Shown: positions 48,736 through 58,497, counted from the first letter of the stretch. The stretch is DNA of 64,000 nt from an uncultured Oscillospiraceae bacterium (GCA_900546265.1 URCA01000007.1:1-64000), one strand, 5' to 3'. Program-made: numbers and translations. Notes: generated by a model not told the origin, from the letters alone.

Positions 48736-49704
48736 TTAAATGGAAATTTCGTGGGCCATGCGGTAGAGCTCGAAATCGAAGGGCTTTTTCATTTGCAGCG
48801 CTTCCTCGATGTCGTAGTCCAGAATGTGATCGTTCTGGATGGTGACCACCCGGTTGCTCTTGCCGTCGAGCAGGAGGAGGACGGCGTGATAGCCCATCTC
48901 GCTGGCCAGCACCCGATCCCGCAGGGAGGGGGAACCGCCCCGCTGCACGTGGCCGAGGATGGTGGCGCGGGTCTCAATGCCGGTGCGGGCCTGGATCTTC
49001 TCCGACATCTCGATGACGTGGCCCACCCCTTCGGCGACGATGATGATGAAATGCTTCTTGCCGGTGGCGGAGGTGGCAAACATCCGCTCGATGATATCCT
49101 TCTCGAAATCAAAGGGGATTTCGGGCACGATGATGCTGGTGGCGCCGCAGGCGATGCCCACGTTCAGCGCGAGATACCCCGCGCGGCGGCCCATGACCTC
49201 CACCACGCTGCACCGGTCATGCGACTGGGCGGTGTCCCGCAGCTTGTCGATCATTTCCATGCAGGTGTTCAGGGCGGTATCGTAGCCAATGGTGTGTTCA
49301 CAGCAGGAGATGTCGTTATCGATGGTGCCGGGGATGCCGATGCAGGGCATGCCGTGGCGGGTCAGATCCTGCGCGCCGCGGAAGGAACCGTCGCCGCCGA
49401 TGACCACCACGCCTTCGACGCCGTTGTCCCGGCAGGTCTGCACCGCCTTCTGAATGCCCTCCTCGGTGCAGAATTCGGGGCTGCGGGCGGTGTACAGCAT
49501 GGTGCCGCCGCGGTGGATGATATCCGAGACGCTGCGCAGATTCATCTCCACCAGATCCCCGTGGATCAGGCCGTTGTACCCCCGGTAGACGCCGAGAACC
49601 TGCACGCCCCGGCTCAGAGCGGTACGCACGACGGCGCGTACCGCGGCGTTCATGCCGGGAGCGTCGCCGCCGCTGGTCAGTACGGCAATTTTTTTGATGG
49701 CCAT
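48736..49704 (-). CDS. pfkA: ATP-dependent 6-phosphofructokinase
   Basis: 322 residues, the size of the short bacterial enzymes. KKIAVLTSGGDAPGMNAAVR opens the ATP site, VVVIGGDGSFRGAQ follows, the catalytic GIPGTIDNDISCCEHTIGYD has the TIDND motif, and RGGSPSLRDRVLA forms part of the substrate site. The Gly in GGDGS fits ATP rather than pyrophosphate use. I start at ATG 49704; in-frame codons to 49767 fall in the leader. It has its own promoter and terminator. Confidence 0.97.
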   Translation of the reverse strand: MAIKKIAVLTSGGDAPGMNAAVRAVVRTALSRGVQVLGVYRGYNGLIHGDLVEMNLRSVSDIIHRGGTMLYTARSPEFCTEEGIQKAVQTCRDNGVEGVVVIGGDGSFRGAQDLTRHGMPCIGIPGTIDNDISCCEHTIGYDTALNTCMEMIDKLRDTAQSHDRCSVVEVMGRRAGYLALNVGIACGATSIIVPEIPFDFEKDIIERMFATSATGKKHFIIIVAEGVGHVIEMSEKIQARTGIETRATILGHVQRGGSPSLRDRVLASEMGYHAVLLLLDGKSNRVVTIQNDHILDYDIEEALQMKKPFDFELYRMAHEISI

Positions 49705-49813
49705 AACGAATTTCTCTCCTATCCATCCCCGGAACTGGCCGGGGTAGAAATTACAAATGTCCTGCAAACAGCGCCCCGCCGGAACGGTCCGGCGCTGAAC
49801 GGTATACGAACTT

Positions 49814-49842
49814 ATTCTACCAGATTGTCAAGAAGATATCAA
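49814..49842 (-). promoter_or_regulatory. Sigma-A type promoter of pfkA
   Basis: On the minus strand TTGATA (49837-49842), 17 bases, TAGAAT (49814-49819). It lies in the 219-base gap between dnaE and pfkA, which shows no other feature of note. Confidence 0.6.
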
Positions 49843-49923
49843 TCCTGTATTTATCTAAGAAACCGCCCGTTTTTTGATGTATATTCGACATGTTGACGGC
49901 GGGTTCGCGCGAAATAACACGTG

Positions 49924-52900
49924 TTAATCGACCAGGGCCACGTTCTCCTCCCCCAGCACCCGGCACAGTTCTTCGAGCAGGGGGGCGTTGGGCCAGATCC
50001 AGAGGCTGCGGGGGGCCCGCACCAGCTTGCCGGTATCGGTGAAGCGGATATACACCGGCTCCTCCCCTTCGAAGATGGCCAGCAGGTTTTCCGCCCGCTT
50101 ATAGGCCGGGCAGTCCTTGGAGGGCAGGCGCAGATATAGGCCGTGCCGGCTGGAACGGGGCTTGGGGGCGGAGGGAGGAGGCGCGGCGGCGGCCCGGGGG
50201 TTCTCCGGCCGGGCGGGAGGGACCGCCGCCGGATCGGGAGCCTCGGAAAACCGATCGGCCAGGAGCTTGGGTTCCTCCTCTTCCCGGACGCTCAGCCGGC
50301 CCTGCACCAGCACCACGGTCCCCGCCTGCACCAGCGGGCCGTAGCGGGACAGGGTTTGGGGAAACACCAGCAGCTCCATGGCCCCGTAGAGATCCTCGAA
50401 CTGGACATAGGCCATGACCCCGCCGTTTTTGGTCGTCTGGGTGCGCACGGCGCCGATCATGCCGAGCAGCTGCACCTGGGCGCCGTCGGCATAGCCGCCG
50501 CTCCCCTCCTCTAGAGAGGTGAGGATGCGGTCTATCCGGGCGGCCCGCAAGGTCTTATACAGCGGGGCATAGGGAGCCAGAGGGTGGCCGGAGAGATAGA
50601 GACCCGCCACCTCCTTTTCCATGGCCAGCAGCTCGGCATAGGGCAGCTCGGGCACGTCGGGCAGGGGGATCTCGTCGTTCCCCTCCAGGCCGGGGGTGTC
50701 GAAGAACCCCATCTGACCGTCCAGATTGCGCCGGTTCTGATCGTCGAGCTGATCGATCACCCGATCGGCAATTTCCAGCATCTGCCGCCGGTTGGCCCCC
50801 AGGCCGTCCAGCGCGCCGCAGCGTATGAGGCTGTCCAGGCCGCGGCGGTTGAATTCCCGGCAGGGGGAGAGGCGCTTGCAGAAGGTGTAAAAGCTGCGGT
50901 AGGGGCCGTTTTCCTCCCGCTCCCGCGTCAGCTCCGCGATGAAGCCGCCGCCCAGGTTTTTCACCGCCAGCAGGCCGAAGCGGATATGGTCCCCCGAGAC
51001 GGTGAAGCCGGCGGTGCTCTCGTTGACCGAGGGGGGGAGCACCTGGATGCCCAGCCGCTCGCATTCCCCGATGTAGCCGGCCACCTTGCCGCTGCCCAGG
51101 ACGCTGGTCAGCAGGGCGGCCATGTATTCCCGGGGATAGAAGCATTTCAGATAGGCCGTTTGGTAGACCACCATCGCGTAGGCGGCGGCGTGGGGCTTGT
51201 TGAAGGCGTAGGATGCGAATGCGGACATGTCGTTAAAAATAACATCCGCTATTTTTTCTGGAACGCCGCGACGGTCGCAGCCTTCCACCACCACGGCTCC
51301 GGTTTCATCGGTCAGGCCGTGGAGAAAGATCTCCCGTTCCCGGGCCATGACGTCGTGCTTCTTCTTGGACATGGCGCGGCGCACCACATCTGCCCGGCCC
51401 AGGGAGTAGCCCGCCAGCTCGCGGAACACCTGCATGACCTGCTCCTGATAGACGATGCAGCCGTAGGTGACGCTGAGGATAGGCTCGAGGCGGGGATGAA
51501 GATACCGCACCTGCTCCGGATGGTGGCGGTTGTGGATATATTTGGGGATGGAATCCATGGGGCCGGGGCGGTAGAGGGAGATCACGGCGATGAGATCCTC
51601 GAAGCGGTCGGGCTTCAGGCTCATGAGTACCCGCTTGAGGCCGGAGGATTCCATCTGAAACACGCCGTCGCTGTTGCCGGCGGAGAGCATGTCGTAGACC
51701 TCCTTGGCGTCCAGGGGCAGGCCCTCCACCGCAAAGCCGGGCTCCCGGCGGCGGATCAGCTTTTCGGCGTCGGCAATGACGGTCAGGTTGCGCAGGCCGA
51801 GAAAATCCATTTTCAGCAGGCCCAGCTCTTCCAGATTCTTCATGGGGTACTGGGTGGCGACAGCCTCGCTGTTGACGCACAGAGGGACGAAATCGCTGAC
51901 CGGGCGGGGGGCGATGACCACCCCGGCGGCGTGGGTGGAGGCATTGCGGGGCATCCCCTCCACTTTCTTGGCCATATCCACCAAGCGGCGCACCTGGGGA
52001 TCCGTCTCCACACACTCCCGGAAGGCCTTGGACTGCTCGAGGGCCTTGTCCAGGGTCATATTCAGCTCCCAGGGGACCAGCTTGGCCACCTTGTCGGCCA
52101 GGGAGTAGGGCATGGCCAGGGCGCGGGCCACGTCCCGGATGGCGGCGCGGGCCGCCATGGTGCCGAAGGTGATGATCTGTGCCACCCGGTCGGCCCCGTA
52201 TTTTCGAATTACGTAGTCGATGACCTGCTGGCGTTTCTCGGTGCAGAAATCAATATCGAAGTCGGGCATGCTCACCCGCTCGGGATTGAGAAACCGCTCG
52301 AAAAGCAGGTTGTATTTCAGCGGGTCGATGGCGGTGATGCCGATGCAGTAGGCGCACAGGCTGCCGGCGCCGGAACCGCGGCCCGGCCCCACCGGAATGG
52401 CGTGGGTTTTGGCGTAATGCACATAGTCGTGGACAATGAGATAGTAGTCCACATAGCCCATCTGCTCGATGGTGTCCAGCTCATAGCGCAGGCGTTCGGT
52501 CACTTCAGGGGACGGGGATTCCCCATACAGCCGGTGCATCCCCTCGGTGCAGAGCTGCTCGAAGTAAGCGGTGCTGTCCCCGCCGGGGGCGTCGAAGGTG
52601 GGGAGCTTCAGCTTGCCGAATTCCAGCTCCACCCGGCAGCGCTCCGCGATGCGCACGGTGTTGTCGAAGGCCTCGGGAACGGCGGGGAACAGGGCGCGCA
52701 TCTCCTCCTCCGATTTGAGGTAGAATTCCTCGGTGGCGAAGGCCATGGGGCTGGGGTCGTCCACGGTGGTGCCGGTCTGGATGCAGACCAGCACCTTCTG
52801 CATCTGGGCATCCTCCCGGCGCAGATAGTGGGCGTCGTTGGTGCAGACCAGGGGGATCCCGGTCTGAGCAGAGAGGCGGAGAATTTGAGGATTGACAGCC

Positions 52901-53451
52901 TTCTGCTCGGGCAGGCCGTGATCCTGCAGTTCGAGAAAATAGTTGTCCGGGCCGAACAGATCCCGGTACCACAGGGCGATGGCCTTTGCGCCGTCGAAGT
53001 CGCCCCGGCGCAGAGCGCGGGGAATTTCCCCGGCCAGGCAGGCGGACAGGGCGATGAGGCCCTCGTGGTACTGGGTGAGCAGCTCCCTGTCCACCCGGGG
53101 GCGGCTGTAAAACCCTTCCGTCCAGGCGGCGGAAACCAGCTTGACCAGGTTGCGGTAGCCGGTTTCGTTCTCGCACAGCAGCACCAGGTGGCTGTGCTCG
53201 CTGTCCACGCCGTGCACCTTGTCGTGCCGGGTGCGGGCGGCCACATAGACCTCGCAGCCGAGAATGGGGTGCACACCCGCCTTTTCGGCGGCCTTATAAA
53301 AGTCCACCACGCCGTACATGACGCCGTGATCGGTGATGGCCACCGCGGTCTGGCCCAGCTCCCGGGCGCGCTCCACCAGCCCCTCGATGCGGCAGGCGCC
53401 GTCCAGGAGGCTGTATTCACTGTGAACATGGAGATGGGCGAAGCCGGACAT
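49924..53451 (-). CDS. dnaE: DNA polymerase III alpha subunit (DnaE)
   Basis: A 1175-residue replicative polymerase subunit of the DnaE family. The PHP domain begins FAHLHVHSEYSLLDGACRIE. The palm carries GPGRGSGAGSLCAYCIGITA and the catalytic SMPDFDIDFCTEKRQQVIDY with three Asp residues. Finger and thumb regions, a helix-hairpin-helix and a C-terminal OB fold (MAYVQFEDLYGAMELLVFPQ) follow in normal order. Many Firmicutes also have PolC, which is not in the window. It starts 21 bases after whiA, so the two may be co-transcribed. Confidence 0.97.
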   Translation of the reverse strand: MSGFAHLHVHSEYSLLDGACRIEGLVERARELGQTAVAITDHGVMYGVVDFYKAAEKAGVHPILGCEVYVAARTRHDKVHGVDSEHSHLVLLCENETGYRNLVKLVSAAWTEGFYSRPRVDRELLTQYHEGLIALSACLAGEIPRALRRGDFDGAKAIALWYRDLFGPDNYFLELQDHGLPEQKAVNPQILRLSAQTGIPLVCTNDAHYLRREDAQMQKVLVCIQTGTTVDDPSPMAFATEEFYLKSEEEMRALFPAVPEAFDNTVRIAERCRVELEFGKLKLPTFDAPGGDSTAYFEQLCTEGMHRLYGESPSPEVTERLRYELDTIEQMGYVDYYLIVHDYVHYAKTHAIPVGPGRGSGAGSLCAYCIGITAIDPLKYNLLFERFLNPERVSMPDFDIDFCTEKRQQVIDYVIRKYGADRVAQIITFGTMAARAAIRDVARALAMPYSLADKVAKLVPWELNMTLDKALEQSKAFRECVETDPQVRRLVDMAKKVEGMPRNASTHAAGVVIAPRPVSDFVPLCVNSEAVATQYPMKNLEELGLLKMDFLGLRNLTVIADAEKLIRRREPGFAVEGLPLDAKEVYDMLSAGNSDGVFQMESSGLKRVLMSLKPDRFEDLIAVISLYRPGPMDSIPKYIHNRHHPEQVRYLHPRLEPILSVTYGCIVYQEQVMQVFRELAGYSLGRADVVRRAMSKKKHDVMAREREIFLHGLTDETGAVVVEGCDRRGVPEKIADVIFNDMSAFASYAFNKPHAAAYAMVVYQTAYLKCFYPREYMAALLTSVLGSGKVAGYIGECERLGIQVLPPSVNESTAGFTVSGDHIRFGLLAVKNLGGGFIAELTREREENGPYRSFYTFCKRLSPCREFNRRGLDSLIRCGALDGLGANRRQMLEIADRVIDQLDDQNRRNLDGQMGFFDTPGLEGNDEIPLPDVPELPYAELLAMEKEVAGLYLSGHPLAPYAPLYKTLRAARIDRILTSLEEGSGGYADGAQVQLLGMIGAVRTQTTKNGGVMAYVQFEDLYGAMELLVFPQTLSRYGPLVQAGTVVLVQGRLSVREEEEPKLLADRFSEAPDPAAVPPARPENPRAAAAPPPSAPKPRSSRHGLYLRLPSKDCPAYKRAENLLAIFEGEEPVYIRFTDTGKLVRAPRSLWIWPNAPLLEELCRVLGEENVALVD

Positions 53452-53472
53452 AATCCATCACATTCCTTTCGG

Positions 53473-54375
53473 TCAGGGCAGCTTGTCCGCGTGTTCCACA
53501 ATGCGGCGCAGCCGGTGGTTGATGCCGGATCGGCTCAGCGGCGGATCCATGGTCTCTCCCAGCTCTCTGAGGGACATATCGGGATTTTCCAGCCGCAGGC
53601 GCGCCACCTCGCGCAGTTCCTCGGGCAGCAGTGCGAGGCCGCCGTGGGCCTCGATTTTCCGCACCGCGTCCAGGTGGACGGCGGCGGCGGCCACGGTTTT
53701 GTCGATGTTGGCGCTCTCGCAGTTGGTGACCCGGTTGGCGTTGTTGCGGATGTCCTTGACCATTTTGATCCCCATCAGCTCCAGGGAGGCGTTGGTCGCG
53801 CCCATGAGGGTCAGGCAGTCCTCAATCTGCTCGCTTTCCTTGAGATAGACAACCTGGGCGCCCTTGCGGCAGACCTGCTTGGCATGAAAGCCCAGCTCCC
53901 GCAGCAGGGCCAGGAGATCGCGGCAGAGGTTGTAATAGGGGACGCTGAATTCCATATGGTAGCCGCTGGCGGGGTCGATGACCGCGCCGCAGGCGAGGAA
54001 GGCGCCCCGCAGCAGGGCGGGCGCGCAGCCGTCGCATTCCAGGTTGGCCCGATTGAGGCGGACGGCGAGATCGGCGGGGCTGTGGCCGAAGCGCTCCAGC
54101 ACCCGGGCGCGGGGGGCGTCCCCCTCCACCGACACGATGCAGAAGCCGCCCCGGCGGGGCAGGGTCTGCACGGCTGGCGGCGCGATGCCGCACACGTCGG
54201 CGGCCAGCGCGCTGTATAGGTGGGCCACGGCGGCGTGCTCGGTCTGTAGGGACATGCGGGAGCCGGTAAAGGCGTGGCCGAACTCCAGCAGGCCGTAGGC
54301 CAGCGCGGCGCGGCAGCAGGGCTTGTCGGCGGTCAGCTCCGCCAGCTCCTGTTTGACTTCGGAGGAAAAGGACAT
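53473..54375 (-). CDS. whiA: DNA-binding protein WhiA
   Basis: 300 residues with the two WhiA parts: an N-terminal LAGLIDADG-like domain (CCRAALAYGLLEFGHAF, RGAFLACGAVIDPASGYHME) and a C-terminal helix-turn-helix (EVARLRLENPDMSLRELGET, PLSRSGINHRLRRIVEHAD). In Firmicutes WhiA affects division and chromosome segregation. RapZ is upstream; a terminator lies between them. The yvcK-type gene usually found between rapZ and whiA is missing. Confidence 0.97.
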   Translation of the reverse strand: MSFSSEVKQELAELTADKPCCRAALAYGLLEFGHAFTGSRMSLQTEHAAVAHLYSALAADVCGIAPPAVQTLPRRGGFCIVSVEGDAPRARVLERFGHSPADLAVRLNRANLECDGCAPALLRGAFLACGAVIDPASGYHMEFSVPYYNLCRDLLALLRELGFHAKQVCRKGAQVVYLKESEQIEDCLTLMGATNASLELMGIKMVKDIRNNANRVTNCESANIDKTVAAAAVHLDAVRKIEAHGGLALLPEELREVARLRLENPDMSLRELGETMDPPLSRSGINHRLRRIVEHADKLP

Positions 54376-54424
54376 GGCCCATCACATTCCTTTCGCGTTC
54401 GGGGCGGCGGCCGGCGGCAGTTGC

Positions 54425-54467
54425 AAAAAACTGCCTGCGGGGCGCAGCATCGCCCGCAAGCAGTTTT
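54425..54467 (-). terminator. Terminator after rapZ
   Basis: On the minus strand AAAACTGCTTGCGGG pairs with CCCGCAGGCAGTTTT (one G-U) and is followed by TTTTTTG (forward 54425-54467). It lies in the 118-base gap before whiA. Confidence 0.8.
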
Positions 54468-54493
54468 CATCAGGCAGCCGGGCGTTTTCCCGT

Positions 54494-55354
54494 TCAGGCT
54501 TTTTCGATGTCCCGGTGGTTGACCATGACCCGGTGGCCCATGGCCGCGATATGTTTGGCCAGCTCTTCCGCCAGGGTGACCGACCGGTGCTTGCCGCCGG
54601 TGCAGCCAATGGCGATGACCAGCTGGCTTTTGCCCTCGTTGATATACAGGGGGAGGAGGTAATCGATCATGGCGTACATCCGCTCCTGGAAGCCTTTGGT
54701 TTCGGACTTTTCCAGCACGTAGTCCCGCACGTCGGCGTCCAGGCCGGTTTTGCGCTTGAGCTCGTCCACATAGAAGGGGTTGGGCAGGCAGCGGACGTCC
54801 AGCATCAGGTCCGCTTCCGCCGGGAAGCCGTATTTGAAGCCGAAGGACATGCACTGGATGAGCATGGCCTTGGAGGTGTCGCCCATAAACAGGGTGGTGA
54901 TCCGCTCCTTGAGCTGGGCGGAGGAGAGGTGGGAGGTATCGATGAGGTAATCGGTGCGGGAGCGGGCGGATTTCAGCAGGGCGCGCTCCATTTCGATAGC
55001 CTTGATCACCGAGCCGCCGTTGGCCGCCGCCAGGGGGTGCTTGCGGCGGGTTTCCTTATACCGCCGGGCCAGCACCTGGTCGTCGCATTCCAGAAACAGC
55101 AGGGTATAATCCCCGCCCTGGCGCTTGAGCTCGTCCAGGCTTTCGGTCAGGTCGTCGAACAGCTCGCCGCCGCGGGCGTCGATGACGATGGCCACCCGGG
55201 ACAGGGTTTCCTTGGACTGCAGGCACAGCTCGGCAAATTTGGGAAGCAGTTTGGGAGGCATGTTGTCCACGCAATAAAACCCGATATCCTCCAGCGCGTC
55301 CACAGCGCGGGATTTCCCCGCGCCAGACAGGCCGGTCACTATAACAAATTCCAC
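54494..55354 (-). CDS. rapZ: RNase adapter protein RapZ (nucleotide-binding)
   Basis: 286 residues with a Walker A motif GLSGAGKS at 8-15, then DIGFYCVDNMPPKLLPKFAE and the conserved C-terminal domain with CMSFGFKYGFPAEADLMLDV, RCLPNPFYV and AIGCTGGKHRSVTLAEELAK. In Gram-negatives RapZ controls glmS turnover through RNase E; in Firmicutes it is YvcJ, linked to competence and cell-envelope sugar metabolism. It lies 100 bases downstream of murB. Confidence 0.96.
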   Translation of the reverse strand: MEFVIVTGLSGAGKSRAVDALEDIGFYCVDNMPPKLLPKFAELCLQSKETLSRVAIVIDARGGELFDDLTESLDELKRQGGDYTLLFLECDDQVLARRYKETRRKHPLAAANGGSVIKAIEMERALLKSARSRTDYLIDTSHLSSAQLKERITTLFMGDTSKAMLIQCMSFGFKYGFPAEADLMLDVRCLPNPFYVDELKRKTGLDADVRDYVLEKSETKGFQERMYAMIDYLLPLYINEGKSQLVIAIGCTGGKHRSVTLAEELAKHIAAMGHRVMVNHRDIEKA

Positions 55355-55454
55355 AGGCGCCTCCTCTTTCTATGCCGCACGCTTAAGGTAAGCGACGAAT
55401 CCAACACGTCTGGCGGTTTGGTGGAGATTAACCACTGGATGGACCCATTGCTTA

Positions 55455-56369
55455 TTAAAATTCTCCGATGAACCGAACTTCCGGCTCCAACTGTACGCCC
55501 TGCTCGCGGAACACCCGCTCCTGCACCGCCTCGCACAGACGCAGCACGTCCTGTGCGGTGGCGCCGCCCCGGTTGACCACGAAGCCCGCGTGTTTTTCAC
55601 TGACCTGGGCGCCGCCGACGGCGAAGCCCTTGAGGCCGCAGCCCTCGATTAGGGCACCGGCGAAGTGGCCGGGGGGACGCTTGAAAAAGCTGCCCGCGCT
55701 GGGGTATTCCAGCGGCTGCTTATCCCGGCGGCGGCGCAGCAGCTCCTCCATACGGGCGGCAATCTCCGCCGGATCGCCGGGGGTGAGGCGGAGGGTGGCG
55801 GACACCACCATGTCTCCCTCGTCCATGAAGACGCTGTGCCGGTATCCCAGATTCAGCCGATCGGCGGCAAAGGTATGCCGCTTGCCCGTCCGGCTCAGGC
55901 CGGTGGCGGACACCAGCACCTGATCCATCTGCCCGCCGTAGGCGCCGGCGTTCATGTATACCGCGCCGCCCACCGCGCCGGGGATGCCGAAGGCGAATTC
56001 CAGGCCGGTGAGCGCCTTGTCCCGGGCATACTGGCACAGGCGTTTAAGAGACACGCCGGCGGAGCACTGGACGGTGCGGCCGTCGGGCTGAAGGGTGGGG
56101 GCGGCCTGCCGGCCGTCCAGACGGATCACCGCGCCGCGAAGGCCTTTGTCCCCTACCAGCAGATTGGTGCCGTTGCCCAGCAGGTAAACGGGAATATCCT
56201 CCTCCCGGCAGCGGATCAGCGCCGCGGCGGCCGCCGCCTCGGTGGGGGCGGTGATATACACGTCCGCGGGGCCGCCGATTTTAAACGACGTGTAATCGAT
56301 CATGGACACCTGTTCTTCCGCCGTGCACCCCAGGGTGCGCGCATACGCGGCCAGCGCAGAAAGCCGCAT
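55455..56369 (-). CDS. murB: UDP-N-acetylenolpyruvoylglucosamine reductase MurB
   Basis: 304 residues. The FAD-binding block YTSFKIGGPADVYITAPTEA and LLGNGTNLLVGDKGLRGAVI precede GLEFAFGIPGAVGGAVYMNA, and the catalytic region YPSAGSFFKRPPGHFAGALI with the Ser in SAGSFF follows; RHSVF supplies the Tyr/Arg site. It reduces the enolpyruvyl ether to UDP-N-acetylmuramate for peptidoglycan. GGAGGAG precedes the ATG. The order hprK, glk, murB, rapZ, whiA, dnaE suits Oscillospirales. Confidence 0.97.
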   Translation of the reverse strand: MRLSALAAYARTLGCTAEEQVSMIDYTSFKIGGPADVYITAPTEAAAAAALIRCREEDIPVYLLGNGTNLLVGDKGLRGAVIRLDGRQAAPTLQPDGRTVQCSAGVSLKRLCQYARDKALTGLEFAFGIPGAVGGAVYMNAGAYGGQMDQVLVSATGLSRTGKRHTFAADRLNLGYRHSVFMDEGDMVVSATLRLTPGDPAEIAARMEELLRRRRDKQPLEYPSAGSFFKRPPGHFAGALIEGCGLKGFAVGGAQVSEKHAGFVVNRGGATAQDVLRLCEAVQERVFREQGVQLEPEVRFIGEF

Positions 56370-56416
56370 GGCTCTCCTCCTCCGTATGAGTAATCCGGGC
56401 TATCCGGGGATGTGCG

Positions 56417-57364
56417 TTACCGCTCCCCCAGGAAGGCAGCGCCAATGATGCCCGCGTCGTTGCCCAGGGTGGCGACGCACAGGCGGGTCTGATGGCTGCT
56501 GTACTTGCTGTACCGTTCCCGCTCGATGTGGGCGGCCAGGGGCTTGAGGAGGGTATCCCCCTCCTTGCAGATGCCGCCGCCGATACACAGCACCTCGGGC
56601 TGGAAGATGTTGATGACGTTGATAAGACCGGTGGCGATGTATTTGATATAGGTATCCACCACCTGCGCGGCCACGGCGTCCCCGGCGCGCATGCCGTCGA
56701 AAGCGGTGCGGCCGTTGACCTTATCCAGATCCTCCGCGATGCTCCACATGGCGCTGTCCGGATGGTTGACCATGGCGCGGCGGGTCTGGTTGATAAGGGC
56801 GGTGGCGGAGGCGTAGGCTTCCCAGCAGCCGAACCGGCCGCAGGTGCACAGCTCCCCGTCCACCATGATGACGGTATGACCCAGCTCCGCGCCCGCGAAG
56901 TTGAAGCCGCCGTAAATCTTGCCGTCGATGATGATGCCGCCGCCCACGCCGGTGCCCAGGGTGATGCACACGCAGCTCTGCGCGCCCTTGGCGGCACCGG
57001 CCAGGGCCTCGCCCAGGGCCGCCGCGTTGGCGTCGTTCTCAATGTAGACCGCTTTGTCCAGCATGCCGCCCAGCATATCCCGCAGGGGCAGCTTTTCGAA
57101 TTGCAGGTTGTTGGAATATTCCACGATGCCGGTATCGGCGTTGCAGGTGCCGGGGCTGCCCACGCCTACATAGGCGATGTCCGCCATAGTCAAGCCGGCG
57201 TTCTGCACGGCCTCCTTGGCCATGCGAGCCATGTCCACCACGATTTCTTCCGCCGGGCGGGGAATGCGGGTTTTGCATTTGGCGGTGGCGACGATGCGGA
57301 ACTCGTCGTCCACGACGCCCGCCACGATATTGGTGCCGCCGAGGTCGATGCCGATTCTGTACAT
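56417..57364 (-). CDS. glk: ROK-family glucokinase
   Basis: 315 residues. GIDLGGTNIVAGVVDD is the ATP phosphate loop, NDANAAALGEALAGAAKGAQ contains the catalytic Asp, ITLGTGVGGGIIIDG and AGAELGHTVIMVDGE follow, and the zinc motif is CTCGRFGCWEAYAS. ROK kinases phosphorylate glucose or related sugars. No DNA-binding domain is present, so it is an enzyme, not a repressor. It lies 83 bases downstream of hprK and feeds phosphofructokinase. Confidence 0.95.
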   Translation of the reverse strand: MYRIGIDLGGTNIVAGVVDDEFRIVATAKCKTRIPRPAEEIVVDMARMAKEAVQNAGLTMADIAYVGVGSPGTCNADTGIVEYSNNLQFEKLPLRDMLGGMLDKAVYIENDANAAALGEALAGAAKGAQSCVCITLGTGVGGGIIIDGKIYGGFNFAGAELGHTVIMVDGELCTCGRFGCWEAYASATALINQTRRAMVNHPDSAMWSIAEDLDKVNGRTAFDGMRAGDAVAAQVVDTYIKYIATGLINVINIFQPEVLCIGGGICKEGDTLLKPLAAHIERERYSKYSSHQTRLCVATLGNDAGIIGAAFLGER

Positions 57365-57447
57365 GGGTGTTCCTCCGATTTTATACGATTATGTAGAAGC
57401 CGCAGGGCTTCGGTAAAGGGTACGCCAGTTTAATATACACGCGGGAC

Positions 57448-58416
57448 TCAGAATTTATTCCATTCCACCTGCACCTGGGGCGGGGCCTCGGTCTCGTCCA
57501 GCATCCCCAGGTTGTGCATGAGCTCCTGGGCCGCGTTATAGCCCATTTTTTTCTGCCGGTTGTTCATCGAAGCCACCTCGATGATGATGGCCAGGTTCCG
57601 GCCGGGCTTGACCGGGATGGTCAGCTGGGGCACGGTGATGCCCAGAATGTCGGTGTATTCGTTGTCCAGGCCCATGCGGTCGTAGACCTTTTCGCTGTCC
57701 CAAGGCTCCAGCAGGATGACCATGTCGATTTTCTCAGTCACCTTGACAGAGCCCATGCCGAAGATGCGGCGGGCGTTGACGATGCCGATGCCCCGCAGCT
57801 CGATAAAGTGGCGGATATTGTCCGGCGCGGAGCCCACCAGGGTCTTGGACGACACCCGGCGGATCTCCACCGCGTCGTCCGCGATCAGCCGGTGGCCGCG
57901 CTTGACCAGCTCAATAGCCGTTTCGCTTTTGCCCACGCCGCTGTCCCCCATGAGGAGGATGCCCTCGCCGTACACCTCCACAAACACGCCGTGGCGGGTG
58001 ATGCGGGGGGCCAGCTGCACGTTGAGATAGGCGATGAGGCTGGCCATGAAGCCGGAGGTGGTGTCCGCCGTGCGCAGGAGGGGCACCTGGTATTTCTCGC
58101 AGCTGGCCTTTAGCTCGGGGAAAATCTCCAGGCCGCGGGAGACCACCATGGCGGGGGGCTTATGGGACGCCAGCTCGTCCAGGCGGAGGGCCCGCGTTTC
58201 GGGGGCCAAATCCTCCAGAAAGCCGAATTCGCTTTTGCCCATGACCTGCACCCGGTCGTTGTCGAAATAATCGAAATAGCCGCTCAGGGCCAGGCCGGGG
58301 CGATTGACGTCGCTGGAATACACCAGGATTTCCTCCGGCGGGGCGGGCATATAGATGGTTTCCAGCATGGTTTCCTTGATGATACCGGCCAGGGGGACGG
58401 TAAAGGTTTTCGCCAT
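57448..58416 (-). CDS. hprK: HPr kinase/phosphorylase
   Basis: 322 residues. Walker A GDSGVGKS lies at 157-164 and GHRLIADDAVEIRRVSS follows, then LIGSAP-like LVGSAPDNIRHFIELRGIGI, the HprK signature. The N-terminal domain ends near residue 130. The enzyme phosphorylates and dephosphorylates HPr on Ser46 according to ATP, Pi and fructose bisphosphate; the target Ser is present in the HPr at 46769-47032. The start ATG 58416 has a weak site (AGGCG). Confidence 0.97.
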   Translation of the reverse strand: MAKTFTVPLAGIIKETMLETIYMPAPPEEILVYSSDVNRPGLALSGYFDYFDNDRVQVMGKSEFGFLEDLAPETRALRLDELASHKPPAMVVSRGLEIFPELKASCEKYQVPLLRTADTTSGFMASLIAYLNVQLAPRITRHGVFVEVYGEGILLMGDSGVGKSETAIELVKRGHRLIADDAVEIRRVSSKTLVGSAPDNIRHFIELRGIGIVNARRIFGMGSVKVTEKIDMVILLEPWDSEKVYDRMGLDNEYTDILGITVPQLTIPVKPGRNLAIIIEVASMNNRQKKMGYNAAQELMHNLGMLDETEAPPQVQVEWNKF

Positions 58417-58468
58417 CGGGCATCACGCCTTTTCGTTTATTCAGGCTGGGTTCGCATATATATTGAGT

Positions 58469-58497
58469 ATTATACCGTATTCGGAAAAAACTTTAAA
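58469..58497 (-). promoter_or_regulatory. Sigma-A type promoter of hprK
   Basis: On the minus strand TTTAAA (58492-58497), 17 bases, TATAAT (58469-58474). The -35 box is poor. The same gap also serves the divergent glycosyltransferase, for which TTGAAT and TAAAAT (near 58550-58580) are a weak candidate pair. Confidence 0.5.

Noticed and set aside
48217..49896. 559-residue rightward ORF opposite rimM and pfkA
   Set aside because: Antisense to two recognised genes and their promoter; no ribosome site.
50584..54219. 1211-residue rightward ORF opposite dnaE and whiA
   Set aside because: Length comes from GC-rich codon bias on the other strand. The product is His/Gly/Val-rich without domains, while both leftward genes have clear motifs.
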